Shown piece after piece: positions 21,939 to 35,299 of a stretch of 64,000 nucleotides of DNA. Position 1 is the stretch's first letter, and every line of letters starts with the position of its first letter. The position numbers and the translations under genes were made by a program. Source of the DNA: Vesta saturnalis (lineage: Eukaryota > Arthropoda > Insecta > Coleoptera > Lampyridae); the NCBI GenBank assembly GCA_036346205.1, contig JARFJB010000534.1, forward strand, positions 3,875,001 through 3,939,000. Direction: 5' to 3'. The notes beneath the pieces are model-generated. The model was not told the DNA's origin, did no database searches, and worked only from the letters and a program-made list of their open reading frames with translations.

Positions 21939-24900
21939 TTTTTTTTTTTTTTTTATGTGATTGTGGACCTGAACAGGCTAAATAAGGCCTATCGTGCTAA
22001 AGCACTCAGGAACACTTAGGAGGATGGATAGAGGGATAATGAATTGCCAATAGATGCCTATGAACAGCTACCCTAAATTTTCTCACATCATAAGTGAGAG
22101 GAAAACAGGAACTAGGGAGATCATTCCAGAGTTTAGAAGCCGTGTAGAAAAATGTGGATTGCGCCCGTTTGGTACGACAAGTGGAGATTTGTACTGCATA
22201 CTGATGATGTGATTGAGCGAACCGAGTGTTTCTCGCAAAGATAGCCGGAGATGGTATCAAAGAATGTAATTCACCAGCACAATAGCCGTTGTAATAACGA
22301 TAATACAAAGAAAGAACTGAAACCATCCTTCTATGCTCAAGGGACTGTATGTGAGAAGTTAAAGACGGGTCATTTATAAGCCTAATCGCTCTCTTTTGAA
22401 TACGATCAACGATATTGAGAGCGTATTGGGGAGCACTAACCCAAAGGTGAGAATTATATTCCAGATGAGGCCGAATTTGGGCCTTATACAGCAGAAGGAG
22501 TTGTCGAGAGGTAAAGTACTGCTTAGATCTGTACAAAAAGCCTATTTTACGAGCAGCTGTTTTGGTAGCTGACAGAAGATGGTCAACCCATGAGAGATTT
22601 TAAGATACACTCATACCCAACAGAGTAATAGGGCCTGAAAACTTAATAACTGAGCCATCCATACTTACAACAGGAAATGATATATTTATTGGCGGACATA
22701 AGGCAACACTGAGTTTTGTTAGCATTAAATTTAACTACATTAATGCTTCCCCATTCAAGAATACGTTGAATGTCTTCGTTGATTGAATTTGCCATTTCAG
22801 CTTTAATTTCTTGATTTGACATAGAAGGTGGATTATCACTATGAGTAGACTGAGATGAACTACAGTGAAGAGTGCTATCGTCAGCAAAGCAATGGATGGG
22901 GTTAGTTGTTGAAGAAATAAGGTCGTTTATGTACAGCAGAAAAAGTGTAGGCGCTATAACGGATCCCTGTGGTACGCCCGCGTTAATGCTAACTTCTTTT
23001 GAAAAAAAGCCATCAACTACGACACGTATTCGTCTTTGATCAAGGAAACTAGAAACCCAGTTGATGAGCGCATCATTTAACCCAAACGAGGTGAGTTTGG
23101 CAAGCAAACACTTATGCCAAACTTGGTCAAATGCCTTTGAGATATCTAAAGCGACTACAACTGTTTCACCGGACTGCTCTACTGTATTGTTCCAAACTTG
23201 GGTCACATATGAAAGAAGATCGCCTGTTGAACGACTTTGCCTAAACCCATATTGATGGTCACTAAGGAGTTTGTTAGTTTCAAGAAACGTGAGCAGTTGC
23301 TGATTGATGGCTTTTTCCATGATTTTAGACAAAATGGAAGTGACGGCAATTGGTCTGTAATTTGAGGATCGGTCTTATCACCTTTTTGGGAATAGGTTGA
23401 ACATTTGCTAACTTCCATGATGAAGGAATTCCCAGAAGATATAGAGATAGTATAGAGCTTAGATAGGACTGGTACTAGTTCGGGGAACATTTCTTTAAGA
23501 CAATAGCTGGGATACCGTCTGGGCCAGTCGCCTTATTGAGATCAAGCCTACTGATGATCGATTCCAAGAGCTTGTACCGAAAATGAATTGGTTTCATAAC
23601 GTATGAAGAAGAGTTGACTAGGGGCACATCTTTTCCAGAATCATTGAGACACGAGTTTGATGCAAACAAATCCACAAAAACGTTGGCTTTGTCTACAGAA
23701 TCAGCAACTACCGATCCGTCAATAGATGTCAGGGGGGGAAATGAAGATGTTCCAAAGTTTTTACTAATGGCTTTTGCTAAAGACCAAAATTTACGACTGC
23801 CTAAAGGAGATGTAGCTAGTTCATTGCATTTTCGTTGTTCGAACAACTTTTTAGTTTTAGTGATGACACTTTTGCAGATATTTCTAGCACCAAGGTATTC
23901 TACATGACTGTCAACCGATTTATTAGATTTCCATTTAATGTAACATTTATTTTTTAAAGATATTGCATCAGAACAAGCCTTATTGAACCAGGGTTGGGAA
24001 CGTGAATGACCTACACGGTACTGTTTTTTCGGAATGTATAACTCCATTCCCATGAGGATGACTTCAGATACTGAAAGAGCGATTTCCGAAGAAGAGGACG
24101 ACTTAAAACAATATTCACGCCATGGAAAGGTTGCAAAGAAATCCCGTAAATCACTCCATCGAGCTGACTTAAAACACCACAAGGTTCTATTGGTTTTGCG
24201 AACAACAGTGGAATTAGGTACAGTAGAAATGATTTTTATTAGACAATGGTCGGAAAGACCTAAAGGCGAAAGAACGGAAGTTTTATAAACAAGAGGGTTT
24301 GATGTAAGAAAGAGATCTAGAAGATGTGGAGTATGGTTAGGGTTATCAGGGATTCTTGTGGGTTCAGAAATCATTTGTGTGAGATCACATGAAATAGCAA
24401 ATGTTTCTGGACTATGACCAGCGGGATTTGTAGTAGATGAAAATTGAAGCCAATTAGAGTTATGAACATTGAAATCGCCTACAAATGAGATATCGCAAGA
24501 TGGAAACTGAGACAGGAGATAGTCAACTTTCGTACTAAGGTAATCGAAGAAGTCTTGAAAGTTGCTGTCATTAGGAGACCTATAAATGCAACAGTAGAAT
24601 TTCACAAAATTAGGACCAGAATGTTTAAACCAAATCACGTCAAAATTTTTATTTTCTAAGGAAGAAACCCTCTTGCAAGCAATTCTGTCCTTGATGTAGG
24701 CACATACGCCTCCTTTATATCGAAAGTTAGAGTGAAGATGGTATTGAGGAAATTGCAAGTCGGGTGACTCGGAGCTTTCCGAGAAGACTTGTGTTTCAGA
24801 TAGAAACAATATATCAGGTTGTAATTGTTCAAGATGTTGGTGAATAGCATTAAGATTAGACCTGATACCGCGGATGTTGCAGTAGTGAATCAGAAAGTTG

Positions 24901-25190
24901 ATACTTTCGATGACCGAGGTCGCTTGGGCCCTGCCCTCCCGGACATCCGAATGGGGCAGGATTTTACGTCCGGAATTTATAACCCTAGAAACCACAGCCA
25001 TCTTATTTTTTAATTTGGGACTTTTAATCCGATAGGAAGACAGTGAGGGCGAGAAGGAAGAATAAGGATGAGAATAGATTGAGGATGATGGAAAAGGTAA
25101 CCGGCAGCCCTTACCGAGCTCAGAAAATCGGAGACCCAATATTAAGGAGCCCATGGTAAGGGTGGTGGTACCTCCCCGGCTGGCATGGAG
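21939..25190 (-). mobile_element. Non-LTR retrotransposon (LINE family A), frameshifted ORF2
   Basis: On the minus strand an AP-endonuclease domain lies first (25154-23475). Its motifs are LFLSETQ, VGDFNVHNSNW and the terminal SDHCLI histidine. A linker with ATGPDGIP leads to reverse transcriptase (23490-22643) with YGFRQSRST, ALDISKAFDQVWH, VPQGSVIAPTLF and the catalytic FADD box (CFADDST). The C-terminal segment is 22536-22006 (LYKAQIRPHLEYN through SKLWNDLPSS). A 16-nt poly(A) tail appears as T at 21939-21954. Several single-base frameshifts (near 23480, 23430, 23370, 22650 and 22550) make it non-functional. The layout suggests the CR1/Jockey group; exact clade is inference. The 5' end is near 25190-25250 and no target duplication was seen. 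Confidence 0.88.
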
Positions 25191-25599
25191 TATACATGCC
25201 TACCACCTACTGTACCCATAAATACCCCAAATTCCAGACCGTCGGTCGGTTTCTTTGGCATTATAGATTGGACAAACATACCTAAAAGGACGTGCTTTTT
25301 ACTCATTGCTCATTGAAATAAGTGGAACACAATTTTTATAATACTAATAAGAAATTCTCACACCAAATTATTAGATAAGGAATATTAAAATAGACAAGCC
25401 TGCACTTATTATTTAGGTAATAGTCAAGATCCGATGGGGCGACTGGCCTTATGACTTTTACAACGGTAGATAAATTCCATAAACATACAAATATTTTAAA
25501 CGTAAATTAAAAGAACAAAACAGTGCCGTATTTGAAAATTTTGGTATTCCAACAATACTAGGAAAATTTATAAAAACCAAAAAACTATAACATTCGGGA
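25191..25599. other. Gap between two oppositely oriented LINEs
   Basis: About 400 bases, the first part possibly 5' UTR of LINE A. Nothing else recognised. Confidence 0.4.
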
Positions 25600-26425
25600 A
25601 CTAAATAAGGGCAATATGGAAGAGCTTATTAAGGAAACAAGGGATAAGCTGATTAAATTGGAAACCAACAACCAAAACACCGAGGAAAGAGAAACAAGAA
25701 TAGAAAAGAGGATTGATAACATACCACAAGAGATCACAAGGTTAAAAATACAAAATGAGGAAAGAAAGAGAGAAAATGAACAGATGAAAGATATAACTAG
25801 GAAAGAACAAGGAAAGAAAATAGAATTATTAGCAAGTGAAATAGGAAGAAAAAATCTTTAGCCTACAAAACATGGAAAATGAGATCGAAGATAACCAACA
25901 ATAAAAGATAAAAGAAGTAATAAATAGAATAGGAGTGGAAATTAAACCAACGGAGGATATAATGGAGATTAAAATAGTAAGTAAAAAAGAGAATAAAAAA
26001 AATAGACCAATACTAAAACAATTCTTGAATAGAAGTAAGAAATATGAAATACTCAACGCAACCAGTAATCTAAAAAATATCCCATGCAGAATAGGTGAGG
26101 ACTATTCAAAGGACATTCAGATACATAGAGAACAACTAATAAAGCATGTAATAGAAGCAAGAAATCAAGGCAAGAGACAATATTAAGCACTAGCAGATTG
26201 ATAATAGATGAGAGAGCATATACGCTAGAGCACATAGAAAATCAAAGAACCCAAGGCTATTGTGAAACTAAAGAAAGACAGATTGTGTTATGAATCCGAT
26301 AAGTTTCCTATTTTGTACATTTATAACTTACTTTACTTTGTACATTTACTACTTTTGTTTAAATTTATAAGTATTGCCGCAAATGTTAACTCCTTCTGCG
26401 CAAGTTCTAAGAGCTTTGCTTTGGG

Positions 26426-26461
26426 GAACGGGCGCGGAGGTAGCGGGCGCTTCGGCCCGTT
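26426..26461 (+). other. GC-rich nested hairpin
   Basis: GAACGGGC (26426) pairs perfectly with GCCCGTTC (26454-26461), and inside it AGCG-GG-CGCT forms a second short stem. It lies in an otherwise AT-rich insertion-like segment (about 26290-26560) between ORF1 and endonuclease of the LINE. Function unknown. Confidence 0.45.
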
Positions 26462-28269
26462 CGGTCACACACTTTCAACCTTGTTCTTCATAATATTCAT
26501 ATTAATGTACATGAAATATATACAGTCCATTTTTCTCTTAATTAATAAATCCCCTTTTCTCTATCCAAGCGTAACAGATTGAAACACCTAGAATAAAGGG
26601 AGTAACGAAAACAGTTAGTGAAAGAACACCAACTAAAAAAGATCGAAAGAGAGAAAAGCTGAATAAGATAACGAGAACTAGCAGACATCTTCCAAAAAAC
26701 TAACCTATCCCATTGAACGGACGAACACAAGGATAGTAACCCGGCAAACGAACCAGGGTAACGAAAACAATGCACCAAATGACGCAATGTATAATAAACA
26801 ATTGTTATCGTAACATGGAATGTAACCACTCTAACAGGGAAGGACATGAAAATAATCTAAAAAAATGGAAGAATACGTAATATCCCTCTTCGGTACAAGA
26901 GAAACAAATATCATAGGGCAGAGAAACAAAAAGTTAGGGAAGTGCTATCTATATTACTCGGGAGTCCCATCAGGGAATAAACTAAGGGGGATCCGATGCT
27001 TCTGGAGAAACCAATTCAATGATTACCTTTACACAATACATAATACAATTTCTTTCAATACTCTTCATTATTAAAAGAGGGGGTGGGTATAATATTACAG
27101 GAGATTGAAACAAAAGAATCATAAAGCATAATAACATATGGAATAACATCGATTACTTTTGAATTAAGGGAAAAAGTTAAGGTTATACAAGTATATCCTC
27201 CAGTAGAGGACACAGACGAAGAGACAATGACAAAATACTATGAAACACTTCAAAATACGATACGTGAAATAAGGAATACAACAGACAAAATCCTGGTTAT
27301 AGGAGACTGGAACGCCAAAGTGGGAAACTATATACACAAAGGATTGGGATGTATAGGAAGTTATGGCGAAAATGAACTAAATTCACATTTATTGCCGAAG
27401 AAAGAAATGCCAAAAGTGCATTGTATATACTCAAAAGATGGGAAGGAACGTAGAAGAAGTTACAATACAAAAAAAAAGCAGAACTAAACGCAAAACATAG
27501 ATTGGTGATAGCAAAAATAAAAGTAGATGTAGAGTCTCAAGAAGAAAAGAAAGATTATACTAGAATAAACATAGGTCGACTAAAGAATAAAGAAATAAAA
27601 GAAAAATATACAAACAGAGTGGAAAGTCTACTAAGGACACAAGAGATATCAAACGAATACATACCGCCAGATGAAAGATGGAAGATATGTAAAGAAACAG
27701 TGATACTGGCAGAAACGGAAGTATGTGGAGTGAGGAAAATAGCGAAGGTAAATAACAAATCAGATAGTAGAACAATGAACTAAGGAATATAGTTAAACAA
27801 GAGAAGACAGCCTGGAAGAGATACTTGAACACAAGAAGTATGCAAGACAAAATAACATATGAAGAATTGAATAAATAAGCGAAATAAACGGTAAAATGCG
27901 CGAAAAGGGGAAAAAGTTGGAGAGGAATTAAACGAAGGGCTTAGAACAAAAATAGGAAATTCTGGAATATGATCAAAAGCCTAAGAGGCATAGGTGAAAG
28001 TGGGTTAAACCGAATAATCGACAAAAATTCAAGACTTACAATCAATCCAGACAAGATGGTGAAACTTTTCGCAGACAAATTTTAAATAGAAGAAAGTTAC
28101 GAGGGACGAAAAGCAAGAATATGGGACACTAGAGGAAGAATATAGTATACAAAAGGAAGAAGTCATGGACGATCTAGCGAAGATAAAAACAGGAAAAGCT
28201 TGCTGCGCTGATAATATTGAGAGATGGTAAAATGGCTAGGAAATAATGGAGTTGAATGGTTTGTCATAG

Positions 28270-29680
28270 GTGCATGATTTGTCAATAATAATTTTCGAAA
28301 TTATAAATTATTTGTTATTACCGTACATCTTAAACGTAGTGTAAACTCTCGTAATTTGATGTAATAACGCATCAATGTTTGGAGAAGGTTTTCTATTGTA
28401 ACGTTTTCTTTTATCTTTTACTTATCAGAAACGTTTAAGAATTTTCGTAGTATTTTCTAAAACCAAAAAATTAAGCTTTTGTTGTCGATCAAAGTAAAAT
28501 GAAAGTTTAAAAGGGAAACGTGGTTTACATTTTCGGTATCGATGTTTAGGAACACCTTCTTACTAATTTGAGAGTAAACATTGGTTAGTGTCTTTGTAAA
28601 TAGGTTAGTTTTGTGTAAATAAATGATTTAGTTATATTAAATTGGGTGAATTTCATCAAATCAAGTTGAGATTGCATCATATGAAGTTAAATTAAGGAAC
28701 GCACTCAAATTATTACATTGTGTTACAACTTTTACCGTTATTTCGACCCTGTTTCTGTTGATAAGAGTTTGGTTTTAAGCAAATAATTTGTATTCTATGC
28801 ACGTTAAATTTACGGTTGATTTTCGTCGAAACTTTCTTTGGTGCGTTTATAGGGTTACTTAGATAATGTTTCGATAAGAGGTTCTATTGACTGTACAATT
28901 TCTCAAGACGATTTTGGAGTTTGACATCGTCGATGCGCGTACTTAGAAAATTTTAGTACCTTTTCTTTAAGTGGCTAATTTAATGGAAGGGGTTTAAAAA
29001 ACCAATGTGGCAACAAGTGAAATTATTCACGAGAGCAGTAGTAGTTTAGGCGTAGAAGCGTTCAGTTTTTTGTGTTACGGTGATGTAAAGAATACCGCGG
29101 AATAACATTGACCAAGGTCCGTGTCGAAGGAACTATCGTAGCAGAGTTCACACTCCCTCACAACCCAAATAAGAGATCATATAGTTGTTCATGCGTGCAG
29201 TTGGTCCATAGGGACTTACCAAGATCCAGAAGGGCGTTTAGTGTTTTAAGTTACCAAGTGCTTTCGTCGTTCTCTGGAGAAGTCTTAGCTAAAAGTAATA
29301 AGCATCAAGCAGAACTAGGTCGCAGTAAATTAAACTTAATTATTAGCGTGTTGGTATAACTGTCAGTGTACATGCAACCAATTGAAATTTAATCATAACG
29401 CGAGTCAAAAGAGTGGCCATCATTAACTGAAGCGTCGTGCTAACATCAATCATACAGCCGAGGTTCTCCTGCAGATCCACTCCAGGTGACTGTGCAACAA
29501 AGGGGCATCCTCTACCTAAGGTAAGATTTATGTTTTTTTTTTATTATTGTAGGTGACGAAAGCTAATAAATCTATGGTGTGTAATTTGTATTATTTTGTT
29601 ATACGTTTGTATAACGGTTGAATACGTCTTTTCTTTAAAGATTAATCTTTTGTTGGTTCATCGTCTAAATTATGACACAG
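28270..29680. other. Unidentified insertion splitting the LINE reverse transcriptase
   Basis: LINE homology stops near 28270 and resumes near 29690, with about 60 RT residues missing in between. The inserted 1.4 kb has no recognisable protein. The 29108-29359 plus frame has no known motif. Size and lack of coding would suit a solo LTR or a non-autonomous element, but no TIR, TG...CA ends or target duplication could be confirmed. Confidence 0.5.
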
Positions 29681-31051
29681 GCTTATCCATCCGAATAAAC
29701 TGGAAGAAGAGCGGGCAGCATGGAAGACAAACAAATGATAATATATTTATACTGAGAAACATAATAGAAAAAAAAATAAATCCTAGCCTTTGTAGATCTT
29801 CAGGCAGCATTTGATATTGTACGAATGGAAGTGGTGTTTGAATGTATGGAAAAATTACATATACCTAAAACATTAATTAATGTGATAAGATCAATATACA
29901 AAAACGCAAAAGCTATAGTACAACTGAATGGTAGCAGATCAAGGAAACTACTACTAAAAAGAGGCATAAAACAAGGGGCTAGTCTGGGCCTCTTATTATT
30001 CATATTAGTTATGGATAGATTACTGAAGAATACCAGAAACGTCAGTTAGAGACTAGATACCACAATAGGATATAGAAATATGTACCCTATAAAGATGGAC
30101 ACCCTTCTATACGCAGACGACATAGTTTTAGTGGCAGACAACGAAGATAAAATGCATAAGTTATTAAAGGTGTGGATGGAAGATATTAAAAAATGCAGAT
30201 AAAAGCGAATGTGAACAGAAGAAAAATAATGATATTTAATAAAAAAAACTGACAGATAAAGCCTACAACTTCAGCTATAACAACAAAATGTAAGAAGAAG
30301 TGTCAAGAATTGAATATCTAGGAAGCATATCCACAAATGATGGGAAAATAGACCTGGAGATATCCAATAGAGTGAGAAAGACAAACGCGACGTACTATCA
30401 TCTTTCGAAAGAGGGAAATCAACAGACAGAATAAACTTTTAATATATACCATGTTAGCCCCAATTGCGATGTACCCGTGTGAATCCTGGACAAACTAAAC
30501 ACTTATCCAAGGTAAGGTCTACGGAGATGAGAGAACTGAGAAGAATACTAAACAAAACTAGACTGGACCGTGTAAGGAATGAATTTATTATAGACACTTT
30601 AACAAAAAAACAATTAGAAATAAAATAGAAGAAAGGCAACTGGAATGGTACGGGCACCTCATAAGAATGAAACTAGACGGATTACCAAGAAAAATACTGG
30701 AGACAAGAAGTGGGGACAGGAGAAAGAGAGGAAGACCGGAAATTTCATGGATGGAACAAATTATCGATATAAGATTAATAAAAGGGGAGAATACGATGGA
30801 AATGAAGGAAGAAGCCAGAGACCGGAAGACGTGGAAACAATGGATAAAAGAACCGTCCGACACCCATTTAGGGTAACAGGGTAAAGAAGAAGAAAAAGAA
30901 TATTCCGTTAATAGAATGTTTTCTAATTTTTACGCTAAAATTAATTTAATTTACGCGGGAGATAATCTTACGGAATATTTTATGAACATTATCGTCGAAT
31001 CTTTTTAGTTTTACTAGTATAACTTATATTTTAAAGTGTTGTTAAGTTATA

Positions 31052-32925
31052 ATGGATGAGCAGGAGCGTCAAAGGTTAGAACAATTGCTGAGAAGTGTGG
31101 AAAAAGAAGAGTTGGAAAAATCTCGGGCTGCTGATGAAAAAAGGGAGGGACTTCGTAGAAGGTTATTTGATGCTAATAACGAACACGAAAATGACTTAGT
31201 GCAAGAAGATGTAATTGAACGAGATGGTTCAGAACAGTCAGAAGACCAGATGGAACAAAGTAACCATGATAGTGATTCAGAAGTATCTCTTGAAGATATC
31301 TGTGATATACAAGTAGAGTTAGAAACAATGGATGTAGAAAACTCTGTTCTTGAACATTACATTCTGGGAAAAGATGGAGAAACTAAATGGTGTCCTCACA
31401 TGAATGATGCAAACATACGAGGTCGTATCCGTCACCATAATATTATCCGAGCGGAAAGGATTGGTATTAAATTACCTTGTCCAAGGGGTGAGGCGAGAAA
31501 TGTCAAAACTCAATCGAAGCTTGGATGCTTTTTTTCCCAGATGAGTTAATAAAAAAAATTGCTGAGTACACTAATATTTGGATTGAAAAAAATAGACCTA
31601 TGTATGGTAGAGAAAGGGACGCTAAACCAACTGACCAAGTAGTTTTTGGTTTGTTGTACCTAGCAGGATCACTTAAATCTTCACGTACAAATCTGGAGGA
31701 TTTGTGGTCATCCGATGGTTTTGGAATTGAACAATTTCGTGTCACTATGTCGATCAAGCGTTTTAAATTTTTACTTCGTGCTATTAGATTTGATGATATC
31801 AGAGACAGAAGACAACGACGGCAGTATGACAAGTTTTCCCCAATAAGAGAAGTGTTTGAGGACTTTGTAACCCGATGCACGAACTATTACTGTCATAGTC
31901 CATACGTAACGCTTGATGAAATGTTAGAGCCATTTCGTAGAAGATGTTCCTTCCGACAATATATTCCAAAGAAACCTGCCAAATACGGGATAAAAATTCA
32001 AGCTTTGAGCGATGCCAGAACATTCTACACTTCAAAACTAGAAGTTTACACAGGCAAGCAACCTGAAGGACCATATTTTGTTAGTAACTCTCCTTTAGAT
32101 ATCGCTCTACGAATGACTGCTCATATATCTGGTTCAGGCCGACATTTGACAGTAGACAACTGGAACGGATCTCTACCGTTAGTTATACAACTCCTAACTA
32201 ATCACCGGTTGACAGTAACGAGCACATTGAGAAAGAATAAGAAAGAAATTCCTTCTAGCTTCATAAATCCAAAAATTGGGAAAGAGAATTCTAGTTTATT
32301 TGCATTCCAAGAAGATACAACACTCCTCTCATACGTTCCAAAGAAAAATAAATGTGTCCTATTAGTATCAACTTTTCACCTTACTGACACGATCGACGAA
32401 ACTACAGGAGAAAAGTTTAAACCTTTAATGCTTACCTGCTACAACAAGTATAAAGGGGGAGTGGACACTGTAGACCATATGAAAGCTGCATATTCTGTGT
32501 CAAGAAAAAGTAACAGATGGCCTCTTACCGTGTTCTTTTCTCTGATGAGCATCGGAGGAATAAATGCTTTTGTCATACTTCAAAGCTATGTTCAAGATGC
32601 TAGTAACAAAATATGTTTCCTCGAAAGTATTACAAAAGCTCTTTGTGTAGAACAAATGACAAGGCGGGCATCCCCGGCAATGCTACCTACATCTCTTCGA
32701 TCCAGAATCAGGGAATTGATCGGCCAACCCCTTCAGCCTGCAGTTCATCCAGAGGGACACGAGCAACCCAAAACCGGAAGATGTCGACTTTGTGGAAGAA
32801 AAAAGAATAGAAAGAGCAGTGCAAGATGTTCACAATGTCGGTATTTTATGTGTAGGAAACACACAACTTTCACTTGTGTCGAATGTGCAGGTCAACTGCA
32901 AGATGACTCATCATCTGAAGACTAA
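31052..32925 (+). pseudogene. piggyBac-family transposase, one frameshift
   Basis: An acidic N-terminal region starts at the Met at 31052. The frame runs to about 31510 and then shifts by one base between NVKT and SIEAW. From there it is open to the stop at 32925. The three catalytic Asp regions are present: LDEMLEPF near 31914, TVDNW near 32152 and GGVDTVDHM near 32458. The C-terminal cysteine-rich zinc-binding domain (CRLCG, CSQC, CRKH, CVEC) is intact at 32780-32895. The usual length for the family is about 550-630 residues and the two frames together give about 630. The enzyme excises and inserts at TTAA. Only the single frameshift separates this copy from a full reading frame, so it is a young copy or an assembly artefact. 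The left terminus could not be found. Confidence 0.9.
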
Positions 32926-33296
32926 TGTGATTAGTGACTTTTATTGGCAGGTATTTTGATTTTTTATTACTAATGTTTTATATTATAATAATAATTTAAT
33001 ATTTTTAAGTAACTATCATTTAGAAATACATTTTACTTAATAGAAAATATAGTTCTAGTTAATAAGTCTACTAGCTTATTGAATTGAACTAGTGATTCAT
33101 TAACACTTATTATTATATAAATAAGCTATGTATAATTACGTATATTCAATTAAATATCATTTTAAATACATTTTATTTGATTGTAATCACAGTTTTAGTT
33201 AATAAACCTCATAACCTTATAAAATACATCGTTAAAAATGTAAAAAAACAAATGCGGTCAATTTTAGGCCACGCGCCTCTTTGTGTAAAAATGATT

Positions 33297-33318
33297 AGCG
33301 CGCCCTGTCTAGGGTTAA
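33297..33318 (+). repeat. piggyBac right terminus with TTAA
   Basis: The sequence ends CCCTGTCTAGGG followed by TTAA (33315-33318), the inverse of the CCCTAGA-type tip preceded by TTAA that is known for piggyBac elements. A matching left tip was not found in 30880-31050. Confidence 0.65.
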
Positions 33319-34330
33319 CTTGATTATTTTATTTGATGTCATGTTTATATTTGTTAATGCTTCTATCATTTGGAAATTGAAGTTTTTCACAACTTTACAC
33401 TTACATCATAACTTGATTAAATTTTGTTAAATGTGTTTTTGGCTGACATTTTTCATTGTTAGCTTTCGCCGTTATAGAGTATTCTGATTTGTCATTCTTA
33501 AGACAGTTTCACAATATTTAATTTTTAATGGCCTACTTATTCTTTACTAAAATTTAATTCTATAGTTCACTTTATACGTTTCTCAAACTGTTATATTAAT
33601 AGCAGGCTAATGTTTATGTTTTAATTTTTCAACTTTGACAAAATTGTTTTCAACATCTTTAACAATTTATTACTACTGACGAAGATAACCGTAAGTGTTT
33701 AGATTGTATAATCTAAAATACGCCATTAAAAAAACCAAAAAAGATAAGTATTTTATTAATTTAAATTAGTTTGTAAATATTTAACCATTATTACCTATGT
33801 ATATGTTTGGTACCATTAGAAAGGGAATTTTAAGAGGAACAAAAAGGGTAAGAATAAAATTTTCAAATTAAGACCAAAGTCAAAATGTTAATAAATATCG
33901 AAGAAAGTACAGTTTTCAGAAGCCATTTTGAAAAAATGGAGTTGTTCCACCAACTATATTTTAGTAAACTTTTGATACGTTATTTACGATAGTTTTCCCA
34001 AGAAAATGCTGTTGGTTTCATTTGTGTTCTAATTATTTCTAGGTTAAACTATATATTCAGGCGCCTATAACTGAACGTCACAGATCAACTGAACTTCACC
34101 TCTAAGTAATAAAAAAGATGCTCATTTTAATCGTTAGAGGGCACTAGTAGGCAAATTTCACGCCCCGTCAATGTATGTTACGGAAGGAATCGCCCATTAT
34201 TTGATCTTTTTTTAGTCATTCTTAAAGAAAAGTGCAGAATAAGCCTTACGAAATTAATAATTCAGAGTCGCTTAAATTCAAAAATTGCAATTATCGATTC
34301 GCGTTTGGCATAAAATCATAGATTCACTTA
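33319..34330. other. Unassigned AT-rich stretch
   Basis: No gene or element recognised. Confidence 0.4.
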
Positions 34331-34560
34331 CAATTAAAAATTATTATTAATTTTATTAAATACATAAATAAAAAGTTTACCTCCAGTAGGATTTGAATCT
34401 ACGACCTGCACTGTGCTAGAATACTCTACCAAAGTACAGGTCGAAGGTTGAAATCCTCCTCGATGTGAACTTTTTATTTATGTATTTAATAAAATTAATA
34501 ATAATTTTTAATTACATATTTACCTTTGAACTTATTCGTTCATAACAAAAACTTATAATC
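34331..34560. repeat. Palindromic repeat with two tRNA-like T-arms (SINE-like)
   Basis: Arms 34331-34405 and about 34432-34512 are inverse complements centred near 34418. Each arm carries a T-arm/B-box-like block: the left arm on the minus strand reads GTAGATTCAAATCCTAC, and the right arm on the plus strand reads GAAGGTTGAAATCCTCC. The minus strand also contains GGTAGAGTATT, resembling a tRNA D-loop, upstream of the T-arm. The right half plus flank (34432-34558) matches 59219-59355 in opposite orientation, so it is a dispersed family. A tRNA-derived SINE or a MITE that captured a tRNA half are both possible. Confidence 0.6.
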
Positions 34561-35299
34561 ACTTCTAATTAACTATCAAATTTTCATGTTGAAATGCTGT
34601 GTTACGGGCAAGAATTGAATTAAAATTAAATTAATTTGTTGCAAGGACATACACCGGAAGTTTTTTTTTAATGTGTCTGAACCTTTATTTATTTTAGATC
34701 AGTATTTCTTAAAAAAAATGTACGAGAAACATAATGTAAGCAACGTGCACAGAAGCGCCTACACTATATGCAATCTATATGACAACAGTGTATGTTACAT
34801 TGCCTAATACATAAATATATTTTTAAATTTTGTGATTTCATTTCACCGAAAGGATGTTTGAAAATTTTTTTCGGTGTATTGTTACATTTCTTCTCTCTAC
34901 ACTTATTATGAATGGCGGTATTCTTAATTAGTATATTTATAACAAATACTTACGTGTTATATTGGTAAACGAAAAATAAACAACATTGCACAATTTAACC
35001 AGATAGGGCTGATAGATTTACTAATCAGATTAACTAATATCTCGTGATTACTTTAACTTACCTCTCATTACTTATTATTGCACTTTTGGTAATCGAAAAT
35101 TCGTAAGTTATAAACTACTCATAATGAGATCTTATTCAGATCATTTTCGTCTATTATACGAGGTACAAGCCATTATTATTGAGAATGAGGTAATTAGGCA
35201 GGCCATGGAAAACATACAACGTAGCCTTAGTATGAGCAACTCTTTACTTGACATTTGCTAATTTATCTTAAATAGCATTTGGAAAAGATGGTTTTAAGT
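34561..35299. other. Unassigned AT-rich stretch
   Basis: Nothing recognised. Confidence 0.4.

Larger units (their letters stand above)
25600..30900 (+). mobile_element. Decayed LINE (plus strand) with ORF1, endonuclease, split RT
   Basis: An A-rich relic. ORF1 starts at 25616 with a charged coiled coil (to 25861), then an RNA-binding-like segment (25935-26186, ending IGEDYSKDIQIHREQLIKHV). Endonuclease pieces follow, including VIGDWNAKVGNY near 27300. The RT entry block (KIKTGKACCADN, EMVKWLGNNG) ends near 28270. The RT resumes after an interruption with HGRQTNDNIFILRNIIEKK (29720), LKRGIKQGASLG, and the catalytic LLYADDIVLVAD near 30110. A C-terminal region ends with LEWYGHLIRM and RRKRGRPEISWM (30640-30760) and an A-rich tail near 30885. 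Many stops and frameshifts make it dead. It resembles the RTE/L1-like insect LINEs with a GRP-W C-terminal tail. Confidence 0.8.
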
